From: an uncultured Treponema sp.
GTDB taxonomy: Bacteria; Spirochaetota; Spirochaetia; Treponematales; Treponemataceae
Assembly (NCBI GenBank): GCA_946538795.1
Contig: CAMNGY010000121.1
Coordinates: forward strand, 1 to 5,786
Length of the DNA stretch: 5,786 nucleotides
Direction of reading: 5' to 3'
Part shown: piece after piece, positions 1 to 5,786 of the stretch
Numbering within the stretch: position 1 is the first letter of the stretch
How the letters are laid out: each line of letters starts with the position of its first letter
Made by a program: the position numbers and the translations under genes
Notes under the pieces: model-generated
Seen by the model: the letters and a program-made list of their open reading frames with translations, nothing else
Databases searched by the model: none
Told to the model about the DNA's origin: nothing

Positions 1-1
1 C

Positions 2-328
2 TGCGGAAAGAAAGGGGATGCCTGCGGGAACTGCGATAAGAAGGCCGGGGGAAAGCGGCTTTCTTTTCCGACCCTGCTGATGCAGGGAATAGCGACTTCC
101 ATAGACGCGCTTTCGGTAGGATTCACGATCGCTGATTACGGGCCGGTCATGGCGGCCATAGCGTCGCTCATCATCGCGCTGGTGACATTCGCGATATGCA
201 TGGCAGGGCTGCTCATAGGAAGCGCCGCCGCGAACACCAGGCTCCTGACGGGGCGGGCGCAGCTTGCCGGCGGGATTATACTTATTCTGATCGGAATGGA
301 GATTTTCATAAAGGGGATGATAGCGTAG
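2..328 (+). CDS. mntP: MntP-family manganese efflux pump, C-terminal part (5' truncated)
   Basis: The reading frame is open from base 2 to the TAG at 326-328, so the gene starts before the window and about 108 residues are visible. The segment reading QGIATSIDALSVG (from base 83) matches the conserved start of the second half of MntP proteins, where an aspartate in the membrane helix (here in SIDAL) is part of the metal path. Two further hydrophobic helices follow (about 150-225 and 265-325), as expected for the last three of six helices. Family knowledge: MntP is an inner-membrane exporter that protects against manganese excess. The visible part begins with a hydrophilic loop rich in Lys and Gly with three Cys (CGKKGDACGNCDKK, bases 2-43), which lies between helices 3 and 4 and should be cytosolic. 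The next gene starts one base after the stop. The family call is fairly secure; the substrate is inferred. Confidence 0.85.
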   Translation, partial: CGKKGDACGNCDKKAGGKRLSFPTLLMQGIATSIDALSVGFTIADYGPVMAAIASLIIALVTFAICMAGLLIGSAAANTRLLTGRAQLAGGIILILIGMEIFIKGMIA

Positions 329-329
329 T

Positions 330-1703
330 ATGGCTTATATGATACGGGGCCTGTTTGCCGACAGGGAATTCAACTCAAAGCTCTGGAGGACGATGACGCC
401 GATCGCCCTGCAGAACCTGATGCTGGCATCCGTCGCGGCGGCGGACGCGGTAATGCTGGGCCGGATGGAGCAGAACGCCATGGCGGCGGTGTCCCTGGCA
501 ACCCAGGTGCAGTTCGTGCAGAACATCCTGATAAGCTCCGTCACGGCCACGGCAGGAATCCTGGGCGCCCAGTACTGGGGCAAAAAGTCCAGGGGGGCAA
601 TCAACGACATATTCTGCATGACCCTCCGCCTGGTAACGCTGGTGTCCCTCGCGTTCAGCCTGGCATGCGTATTCTGCCCGGGAATCCTCATGTTTTTCTT
701 CACGAACGACGCGGTCCTGGCGGAAACAGGCTGCCAGTACCTGAAAATAGCGGGCATATCCTACCTGTTCACCGGCCTGTCCCAGTGCTACCAGACCACG
801 ATGAAGGTCACGGACCACGTGAGCCGTGTCGCCTGGATAAGCAGCAGCACCGTCGTCATAAACATCCTGCTCAACGCGGTATTCATATTCGGCCTGTTCG
901 GGCTTCCGGCGATGGGGGTGCGGGGGGCGGCCCTGGCCACCCTGCTGGCCCGCCTGATAGAGTTCGTCTGGTCGCTCGTTTCATCCTGCCAGAAGGGGTT
1001 CCTGCACCCCGACTACAGGAGGCTCCTGTCACATGACGCGGAGCTGAGCCGGGATTTCGCAAAAGTCGCCTTCCCCATACTGGGGGCCTTCCTCCTGTGG
1101 GGCATAGGCTTCACGTCATATACGGCCATACTGGGCCACCTGGGGCAGGACGCGGCGGCCGCCAACTCAGTCGCCGCAGTCATACGCGACCTGACCTGCT
1201 GCGTGGCCAACGGGGTATCCACCGCGGCCGGCATAATGGTCGGGAACGAGCTGGGCGCGGGCAACCTGGACAAGGGCAAGGCATGGGGCATAAGGCTCAT
1301 GAAGCTGTCTTACATCATTGGCCTTTCGGTCACGCTGATCATCCTGCTGCTGACCAAGCCCGTCGCCTCGTTCATATCGCTCACGGACGCGGCACGCAAG
1401 GACCTCGTGGCCATGATGATAATCCTGGCCTTCTACATGATAGGGCGCTGCGTCAACACGATCATCATAAACGGAATCTTCGACGGCGGGGGCGACACGC
1501 TCTTTGACATGTACAGCCTGGCCGTATGCATGTGGGGAATAGCCATACCCACCGCCCTGCTGGGGGCGTTCGTGTTCCACTGGAGCGCGCCGGCCGTATT
1601 CGCCTGCACCTGCCTGGACGAGGTGGGCAAGATTCCCTGGGTCATGGGGCACTTCTACAGGTACAAATGGGTGAAGGACCTGACCCGCGACAGGAAGGAC
1701 TAA
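330..1703 (+). CDS. MATE-family multidrug/cation efflux transporter
   Basis: The 457-residue product has the normal length and roughly 12 hydrophobic segments of a MATE (MatE, NorM/DinF-like) antiporter. These transporters expel drugs or other organic cations in exchange for Na+ or H+. The two-fold family repeat is visible: residues 23-90 (TPIALQNLMLASVAAADAVM, then GAQYWGKK at 79-86) start the first half, and residues 248-312 (with GIMVGNELGAGN at 301-312) are the matching place in the second half. IFDGGGDTLF (383-392) resembles the conserved GGDT segment late in MATE proteins. The ATG at 330 is one base after the upstream stop. The purine-rich AAGGGG at 311-316 is 13 bases away, rather far for a Shine-Dalgarno site, so translational coupling is likely. 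A second Met at residue 4 is possible but has no better site. The subfamily and substrate cannot be told from the sequence alone. Confidence 0.92.
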   Translation: MAYMIRGLFADREFNSKLWRTMTPIALQNLMLASVAAADAVMLGRMEQNAMAAVSLATQVQFVQNILISSVTATAGILGAQYWGKKSRGAINDIFCMTLRLVTLVSLAFSLACVFCPGILMFFFTNDAVLAETGCQYLKIAGISYLFTGLSQCYQTTMKVTDHVSRVAWISSSTVVINILLNAVFIFGLFGLPAMGVRGAALATLLARLIEFVWSLVSSCQKGFLHPDYRRLLSHDAELSRDFAKVAFPILGAFLLWGIGFTSYTAILGHLGQDAAAANSVAAVIRDLTCCVANGVSTAAGIMVGNELGAGNLDKGKAWGIRLMKLSYIIGLSVTLIILLLTKPVASFISLTDAARKDLVAMMIILAFYMIGRCVNTIIINGIFDGGGDTLFDMYSLAVCMWGIAIPTALLGAFVFHWSAPAVFACTCLDEVGKIPWVMGHFYRYKWVKDLTRDRKD

Positions 1704-1706
1704 GCA

Positions 1707-2744
1707 ATGGAAGAAAAGCCAGCCACAGACAAGGACGCAAAGGCAGCAGGCGCCGCGGGAAAAAATGCCGCGGGAAAGGCCACGCCGTACGAGGCGCGCA
1801 GGCGGCGGATATTCGACATAATACAGATAGGGCAAGTGAGCGACCTGCCCTCCAGGGCCTTCGACTTCTTCATCATCGCGATGATACTGACTAACATAGC
1901 GGCCCTGTTCCTCCGGACCTTCGAGGAACTGCGGCCCTATTCCGCCTTGTTCGACACGGCGGACATTGTCACCACGGCTATCTTCATCGTTGAATACATG
2001 CTCAGGCTCTGGACGGCGGACATCCTGTACCCGGATGACGGTCCGGTCCGCTCCCGCCTGCACTTCATGGGGAGCTTCAACGGGCTGATTGACCTGCTGA
2101 CCATACTGCCGATGTTCTTCCTGAACGGATTCATAGCGTTCAGGATGCTCAGGGTGGTGCGGATATTGCGCCTGTTCAGGATAAACGCCTACTACGATTC
2201 CTTCGCCGTCATACGGGACGTCATCATAAAGAAGCGGAACCAGCTGACATCCTCGCTGTTCATCATATTCATCCTAATGCTGGCCTCTTCCCTGTGCATT
2301 TACAGCACGGAGCATGAGATACAGCCGGAGGCCTTCGGCAACGCATTCTCCGGCCTGTGGTGGAGCATCGCGACGCTGCTAACAATAGGCTACGGGGACA
2401 TCTATCCCGTGACCGGCATAGGCAGGCTCATGGGGGGTATCACGGCGATACTTGGCGTGCTGACGGTCGCGATCCCGACGGGCATAATCTCGGCGGGCTT
2501 CGTGGAGGAGTACACGAACGTGTCCAATCCCTTCAACGACAAGGCGCTCAAGCTGGAGGAAATAATCGTGAACCTGGACAGCTCGTGGACAGGCAGGAAG
2601 CTTTCTTCCATAGAGCGGGACAGCAACATCAGGATACTGCTGGTCTACAGGGACGGGAAAAGGCGTTATGCACGGGCCAATGACGTGATACGGCTGGACG
2701 ACGTGCTGGTCTTTGAGCGGAACGACAGCGGGAGCGACGGCTGA
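1707..2744 (+). CDS. Voltage-gated potassium channel with cytosolic TrkA_C (RCK C-lobe) domain
   Basis: The 345-residue membrane protein has the Kv layout. A charged Lys/Ala/Gly-rich N-terminus (1-34, ending RRRR) is followed by S1 (about 51-69), S2 (84-102, with E96 and R100), S3 (125-139, with D129) and S4 with five arginines at every third position (R146, R149, R152, R155, R158). Next come S5 (180-199), the pore helix and the K+ selectivity filter TIGYGD (226-231), and S6 (238-265, with a PTG hinge at 257-259). Residues 280-338 look like a TrkA_C domain (LEEIIVNLDSSWTGRKLSSI, then RANDVIRLDDVLVFER), which in related channels and Trk/Kef systems is a regulatory, often ligand-binding, module. 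The usual Rossmann-type TrkA_N half is absent. A strong ribosome binding site (AGGAAGGA, 1692-1699) lies 7 bases upstream, inside the end of the MATE gene, and supports this ATG. The gap to that gene is 3 bases, so co-transcription is likely. Confidence 0.93.
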   Translation: MEEKPATDKDAKAAGAAGKNAAGKATPYEARRRRIFDIIQIGQVSDLPSRAFDFFIIAMILTNIAALFLRTFEELRPYSALFDTADIVTTAIFIVEYMLRLWTADILYPDDGPVRSRLHFMGSFNGLIDLLTILPMFFLNGFIAFRMLRVVRILRLFRINAYYDSFAVIRDVIIKKRNQLTSSLFIIFILMLASSLCIYSTEHEIQPEAFGNAFSGLWWSIATLLTIGYGDIYPVTGIGRLMGGITAILGVLTVAIPTGIISAGFVEEYTNVSNPFNDKALKLEEIIVNLDSSWTGRKLSSIERDSNIRILLVYRDGKRRYARANDVIRLDDVLVFERNDSGSDG

Positions 2745-2763
2745 GAGGGCGACGGCTGAGTGG
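2734..2763 (+). repeat. 15-bp tandem duplication across the channel stop codon
   Basis: Two adjacent 15-base units (2734-2748 and 2749-2763) match at 14 of 15 positions; the shared core is GCGACGGCTGAG. The first unit includes the channel's TGA stop (2742-2744), so the second unit is an untranslated copy of the gene's last codons. A shorter copy of the first 8 bases recurs at 2789-2796. It looks like a small replication-slippage duplication. Confidence 0.7.
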
Positions 2764-2785
2764 GGGGCGTAAGTTCCGGCCCCCC
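2762..2785 (+). terminator. GC-rich hairpin after the channel gene, possible terminator
   Basis: GGGGGGC (2762-2768) pairs with GCCCCCC (2779-2785) around a 10-base loop, 18 bases after the channel stop codon. The position suits a terminator at the end of the three-gene operon. No T-run follows, so it is not a classic intrinsic terminator. It may act with Rho or only protect the mRNA end. Confidence 0.35.
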
Positions 2786-2823
2786 CATGCGACGGCACGG
2801 CCATAATCAATGACCGCGGGGGC

Positions 2824-2841
2824 GGGACTTCACGGAGTCCC
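2824..2841. terminator. Small hairpin in the convergent intergenic region, possible terminator
   Basis: GGGACT (2824-2829) pairs perfectly with AGTCCC (2836-2841) around a 6-base loop. It lies 12 bases beyond the stop codon of the - strand acyltransferase gene, in the gap where the two transcription units converge. It could serve either strand. Neither side has a T-tract, so the role is a guess from position. Confidence 0.3.
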
Positions 2842-2853
2842 CTGACCTGCGCC

Positions 2854-4140
2854 TCACCGTTCCCACAACACGCCATACCAGGCGTCAATCCGCGCGCACA
2901 GGCGATCCAGCCATCCGCAGCGGGACAGGACAAGGTTCCTCAGGAAGGCCAGGCACAGTTCGACGGCGGCGCAGACGGCAAAGACGAGCAGCACGGCGCA
3001 CAGGTAATAGACGGGATAGAAGGGGCTTTCGTACCAGACTCCGGCGGACAGCAGCTGATCCCAGAGGATCGAGAAGCGCTCGTGATCCTTCCAGCTCATC
3101 CAAAGGAAGTTCTCATGCAGGAGGTAGACACCGAACACGGTTCCCGCCACCGCATTGACGAAGCGGGAATGCCCCGGGCGGAGATTCCTGAAGCAGTAGA
3201 AACAGCTGAACTCGAACAGTATGGTCAGCAAGTCCCCTATGTACAGGGTGAACGGTCCTTTTCCGGACAAAATCCTGTAGCGGGAATAGCAGGCTTCGAA
3301 CACGAGCAGGACAAAAGATGCCAGGCACAGAAGCCCTGCGTGGCGGGCGATGAAGTGGCTGCGGGCGGGAGCAACGGCAGGGCCGGACACGCGGACAGAG
3401 GCGGATCCTCCGCTTTCGGCGCCGCCGGCCACACCCGCGGAAGAGCTTTCGGCGCCGCCGGACGCGCCCGCACCGCTAATGGGGGCGGCACCGGGCACGC
3501 CCGCCACATCCCGCTCAGCCTCTTTGAGTGCGGCGGTGATGAAGTAGAGGTATGCGAAGTAGCCGACCTTCCCGAAGAGGGGCGTCCACCAGGGACTGTA
3601 GAAGCGGAACACGAGGGAAAGAACAGTCCCCACCACGACCAGGCGGAAGGACGCGCCCCTGCGAGATGACAGCAGCTGCAAAAAGGGAACGAGGGCGTAA
3701 AAGGCCAGGTAGGCGGGGATGTACCAGTAGTTCTGGCTCGTAAACAGCTCAAGGGCTTCCTCAAGGAGGGCTTTTTTCCCGACCATGTTCAGGCCGGTGA
3801 GCCTGATGAAGAAGAAAAAGACCACGCAGGTCGTAAAGGTCTGGAAAGAAAGGTCAAAGATTTTCCTGCTGCGGATGCCCCGCTTGCCGCACATGAAATA
3901 GCTGGAAAGGATGATGAACAGCTCCACGCCGACGTTCCCCCATCGGCCAAGGGCAATCGCCCATGCCTGGTTCGCGCTGAAGGGCTGCTCCAGCAGCTTC
4001 CAGCCGTCGCCCATAGAATGGCAGGCAAGGTGCGAGGCCACGACCAGCAGCATCGCAAAAATGCGCAGCAACTCCAGCGATGAGTCCCTGGCTCCGGCGG
4101 CAGGACCACAGGCCCCGACAGTCTTTTTCTCCGCTTCCAT
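2854..4140 (-). CDS. Membrane acyltransferase, Acyl_transf_3 family (AT3)
   Basis: The 428-residue product (from the ATG at 4140) is an integral membrane protein with about ten hydrophobic segments. Family knowledge: AT3 proteins move acetyl or other acyl groups, usually from acyl-CoA, onto sugars of cell-surface polysaccharides, peptidoglycan or antibiotics. Seen here: LELLRIFAMLLVVASH carries the family's R-X10-H motif (R26, H37), followed by GNVGVELFIILSSYFM (68-83), NYWYIPAYLAFYALVPFL (137-154) and VYLLHENFLW (338-347), all typical of the fold. Residues 212-260 form a hydrophilic Gly/Ala/Ser-rich insert with an 11-residue repeat between membrane segments. The start is uncertain. An in-frame GTG at 4164 would add 8 residues; neither start has a clear Shine-Dalgarno site, and I prefer the ATG. 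Isoleucine codons differ sharply from neighbouring genes (2 of 16 are ATA), which hints at separate origin. The acceptor molecule is unknown. Confidence 0.88.
   Translation of the reverse strand: MEAEKKTVGACGPAAGARDSSLELLRIFAMLLVVASHLACHSMGDGWKLLEQPFSANQAWAIALGRWGNVGVELFIILSSYFMCGKRGIRSRKIFDLSFQTFTTCVVFFFFIRLTGLNMVGKKALLEEALELFTSQNYWYIPAYLAFYALVPFLQLLSSRRGASFRLVVVGTVLSLVFRFYSPWWTPLFGKVGYFAYLYFITAALKEAERDVAGVPGAAPISGAGASGGAESSSAGVAGGAESGGSASVRVSGPAVAPARSHFIARHAGLLCLASFVLLVFEACYSRYRILSGKGPFTLYIGDLLTILFEFSCFYCFRNLRPGHSRFVNAVAGTVFGVYLLHENFLWMSWKDHERFSILWDQLLSAGVWYESPFYPVYYLCAVLLVFAVCAAVELCLAFLRNLVLSRCGWLDRLCARIDAWYGVLWER
3412..3471 (-). repeat. 33-bp-period imperfect direct repeat encoding the Gly/Ala/Ser insert
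   Basis: A 17-base sequence is repeated exactly at 3412-3428 and 3445-3461, a shift of 33 bases or 11 codons. With three mismatches the match extends to 27 bases (3412-3438 and 3445-3471). Read on the - strand it encodes AGASGGAESSS followed by AGVAGGAESGG within the acyltransferase. Because the period is a multiple of three, gain or loss of a unit would keep the frame. Confidence 0.8.
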
Positions 4141-4170
4141 ACCCGTGCATACTAGCAGATTCACACCGCT

Positions 4171-4199
4171 TTTACAATCGGAAAGGGCCGGGGCGACAA
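4171..4199 (-). promoter_or_regulatory. Candidate promoter for the acyltransferase gene
   Basis: Read on the - strand, TTGTCG (4199-4194) and TGTAAA (4176-4171) are separated by 17 bases and loosely resemble sigma70 -35 and -10 boxes. Transcription would then start near 4164, on the alternative GTG codon, which favours the ATG at 4140 as the true start. The match is weak. Confidence 0.25.
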
Positions 4200-4202
4200 A
4201 TC

Positions 4203-4215
4203 TGACAGCTTGTCA
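4203..4215. promoter_or_regulatory. Palindrome over the -35 box, candidate operator
   Basis: TGACA-GCT-TGTCA is a perfect 5+5 inverted repeat with a 3-base centre. Its right arm forms most of the -35 hexamer of the ligase promoter, the usual place for a repressor to block RNA polymerase. Another half-site, TGTCA, occurs at 4267-4271 just past the expected transcription start. The regulator is unknown, and 5-base arms can arise by chance. Confidence 0.4.
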
Positions 4216-4239
4216 TGAACCGCGCTTTTACTATATAAT
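4210..4239 (+). promoter_or_regulatory. Sigma70-type promoter of the acyl-CoA ligase gene
   Basis: TTGTCA (4210-4215) and a perfect TATAAT (4234-4239) are separated by 18 bases, in an AT-rich patch within GC-rich DNA. Transcription should begin near 4246, giving a leader of about 80 bases before the ATG at 4327. This is the best promoter match I see in the window. Confidence 0.7.
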
Positions 4240-4250
4240 GAACGCACTTT

Positions 4251-4269
4251 ACAAAAACTGATTTTTTGT
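4251..4269 (+). other. AT-rich inverted repeat at the start of the ligase transcript
   Basis: ACAAAAA (4251-4257) and TTTTTGT (4263-4269) form a 7-base stem with a 5-base loop, beginning about 5 bases after the expected transcription start. It could be a weak 5' stabilising hairpin or a protein-binding site. It is too weak to call an attenuator, and its A/T-only core may be incidental. Confidence 0.3.
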
Positions 4270-4312
4270 CAGAACATGGACGGGTTCAGGGCCGTCAGAA
4301 AATCCACAGCGC

Positions 4313-4317
4313 AGGGG
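4313..4317 (+). promoter_or_regulatory. Ribosome binding site deciding the ligase start
   Basis: AGGGG lies 9 bases before the ATG at 4327. An earlier in-frame ATG at 4276 has no purine-rich site before it, so the later start is preferred. Confidence 0.55.
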
Positions 4318-4326
4318 TCAGCCAGC

Positions 4327-5786
4327 ATGAAGTTTGAATGTACAGTTCCAAAGATACTGAGGGCAGTCGCAGCCAAGTACCCGGAGGTTCCGGCACAGCT
4401 TTCCCATGACAAGGACGGTTCATACAAGGAGATAAACTTCCACGACATGCTCCAGACTGCCCTGGACTTCGGCGGAGCCCTGATGGAGCTGGGCGTGAAG
4501 CGCGGGGACAAGATAGGACTTATAGCCGACAACCGCGCCGAATGGGAACATGCGGACATGGGACTGCTGGCCATAGGAGCAATTGACGTTCCCCGCGGCT
4601 GTGATGCGACGGAAAAGGATCTCGCGCTCATACTGAGCTTCGCCGGCTGCGAGATGGTCATCACCGAGAACACCGCGCAAGTGAAGAAAATCCTGAACAT
4701 AAAGTCCCAGCTCCCCTTGCTCAGGACCCTGATTGCCTTTGACGAAGTGGACGCCAGCCAAAAGGAGCGGGCGGGCGAGCTGGGCGTACAGCTGCACCAG
4801 TTCCAGAACCTGAAGAGAAGCGGCCATGAGTGGCGCAAGCGGAACATAGACGCTGTTGAGGACGAACTGGAAAAGGGCCAGTGGGATGATCTGGCCACAA
4901 TCATTTTCACGTCGGGAACGACCGGAACGCCCAAGGGCGTCATGCTGACACACGGAAACTTCATCACCCAGCTGGACGAGGTGACAGAGCGCATCTTCCT
5001 GAACCCCGGCGAGAGGGGCCTGTGCTGCCTGCCGGTCTGGCACGCCTTCCAGCGGGAGGTCGAGTACGTCATCCTGTCACAGGCAGCGACGATATGCTAT
5101 TCCAAGCCGCTCGGCTCCATCCTGCTCGCGGACATGAAGAACCTGAACCCCACCCTGCTGCCCGCCGTTCCCCGCGTGTTCGAGGCCATTTATGACGGCA
5201 TCTGGCGCAAGATGCGCAAAGTGGGGGGGCTTACGCTGGCCCTGTTCCGCTTCTTCGTCAAGGTTGCGGAAATCTGGTGCGCCATGGACAGGAAGATGTT
5301 CCGCAAGCAGGCCAGGTTCGGGGCGGACCACGTGGTGTTCTGGTGGTTCGCCTGCATCATTCCCTGGGCCCTCCTGTGGCCGGTCAAGATGCTGGGAAAA
5401 CTGCTGGTGTTCAGCAAGATAACCGCGCTGGTTGGCAAGAACTTCCGGGCAGGAATCGTCGGCGGAGGGGCCTATCCTGAAGAGATAGACAAATTCTTCT
5501 GGGCTGTCGGAATCAACGTGGTCGAAGGCTACGGACTGACCGAAACAGCCCCGATCGTGGGCGTGCGCCCCATAGCGTGCCCGGTCATGCGGACGGTCGG
5601 CACGCCGCTCAGGGGCGTGCAGGCCCGCGTCGTGGACTCCGACGGGCTTATACTGCCTCCGGGACAGAAGGGCGTCCTGCAGGTGAAGGGCGGCACGGTG
5701 ATGAAAGGCTACTACAAGCAGCCTGAGCTTACGGCAAAGGTCATGACGAGCGACGGCTGGCTGGACACGGGGGACCTGGCCGTGCT
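4327..5786 (+). CDS. Long-chain acyl-CoA ligase (AMP-forming, FadD-like), 3' truncated
   Basis: The frame is open from the ATG at 4327 to the window end (486 codons seen; such enzymes are usually 600-650 residues). Family knowledge: the enzyme activates a fatty acid with ATP to acyl-AMP, then transfers it to CoA, at the inner face of the membrane. The adenylate-forming motifs are in order: the phosphate-binding loop TSGTTGTPKG (195-204), GGGAYPEE (about 380-387), YGLTET (402-407), and WLDTGD (478-483), whose aspartate contacts the AMP ribose. A Trp-rich hydrophobic stretch (about 336-353, VVFWWFACIIPWALLWPV) lies in the central region that is long in this bacterial subfamily, and may help membrane contact. 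The motif DVPRGCDAT is reminiscent of spirochaete homologues. Starting at 4276 would add 17 residues but lacks a ribosome site. The palindrome at the promoter suggests repressor control. The missing C-terminus should carry the catalytic lysine. Chain-length preference cannot be judged. Confidence 0.93.
   Translation, partial: MKFECTVPKILRAVAAKYPEVPAQLSHDKDGSYKEINFHDMLQTALDFGGALMELGVKRGDKIGLIADNRAEWEHADMGLLAIGAIDVPRGCDATEKDLALILSFAGCEMVITENTAQVKKILNIKSQLPLLRTLIAFDEVDASQKERAGELGVQLHQFQNLKRSGHEWRKRNIDAVEDELEKGQWDDLATIIFTSGTTGTPKGVMLTHGNFITQLDEVTERIFLNPGERGLCCLPVWHAFQREVEYVILSQAATICYSKPLGSILLADMKNLNPTLLPAVPRVFEAIYDGIWRKMRKVGGLTLALFRFFVKVAEIWCAMDRKMFRKQARFGADHVVFWWFACIIPWALLWPVKMLGKLLVFSKITALVGKNFRAGIVGGGAYPEEIDKFFWAVGINVVEGYGLTETAPIVGVRPIACPVMRTVGTPLRGVQARVVDSDGLILPPGQKGVLQVKGGTVMKGYYKQPELTAKVMTSDGWLDTGDLAV

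Noticed and set aside
1167..2063. Long antisense open frame of 298 codons on the - strand
   Set aside because: It lies opposite the MATE and channel genes, which have clear family motifs. Its sequence is rich in Gly, Arg, His and Tyr with no recognisable domain, typical of a shadow frame in GC-rich DNA.
3412..3471. Direct repeats considered as a CRISPR or mobile-element signature
   Set aside because: There are only two units, in frame inside a gene, with no spacers, terminal inverted repeats or transposase nearby.
3082..3669. + strand open frame of 195 codons
   Set aside because: It is the shadow of the acyltransferase gene, whose - strand frame has membrane segments and the R-X10-H motif. 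The + product is low-complexity Gly/Ala/Arg.
4276..4326. Upstream in-frame ATG for the ligase
   Set aside because: It has no ribosome binding site and would add 17 residues before the normal family start; ATG 4327 has AGGGG at suitable distance.
4246..4326. Possible riboswitch in the ligase leader
   Set aside because: The leader is only about 80 bases and shows just one weak A/T stem, with no recognisable riboswitch core.
4269..5072. Antisense open frame of 267 codons opposite the acyl-CoA ligase
   Set aside because: The + strand frame carries TSGTTGTPKG and the other ligase motifs; the antisense product is Ser-rich with no domain.

Overview
The window is GC-rich bacterial DNA, tightly packed with genes, and holds five protein-coding genes. 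Two of them run off the window edges. There are no RNA genes, insertion sequences or CRISPR arrays. Most genes use the isoleucine codon ATA and the arginine codon AGG heavily, which is unusual at this GC level. The acyl-CoA ligase reads like those of spirochaetes such as Treponema, so a GC-rich spirochaete is my best guess. Another anaerobic lineage, for example Synergistota, cannot be excluded without a database search.

Left part (2-2744, + strand): three membrane-transport genes lie head to tail with gaps of 1 and 3 bases, so they are probably one operon. They are the C-terminal half of an MntP-type manganese exporter, a complete MATE-family efflux protein, and a complete six-helix voltage-gated potassium channel. 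The channel carries a cytosolic TrkA_C (RCK C-lobe) domain directly after its pore. No shared substrate is evident. The common theme is cation-linked membrane transport and ion homeostasis.

Middle (2745-2853): a short gap between converging genes. It holds a 15-bp tandem duplication that covers the channel's stop codon, and two GC-rich hairpins without T-tracts.

Right part: a membrane acyltransferase of the Acyl_transf_3 family lies on the - strand (2854 to 4140 or 4164). It has a repetitive Gly/Ala/Ser-rich insert and strikingly different isoleucine codon choice from its neighbours. A 160-190 bp divergent intergenic region follows, with a good sigma70-type promoter pointing right and a palindrome over its -35 box. 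The last gene is a long-chain acyl-CoA ligase (AMP-forming), cut by the window end. The divergent pair may be linked through acyl-CoA, which the ligase makes and the acyltransferase family typically consumes, but this is inference.

I found no clearly new biological system. The most interesting points are the Kv/RCK-C-lobe channel in a transporter operon, the repeat-bearing and compositionally distinct acyltransferase, and the palindrome-controlled ligase promoter.
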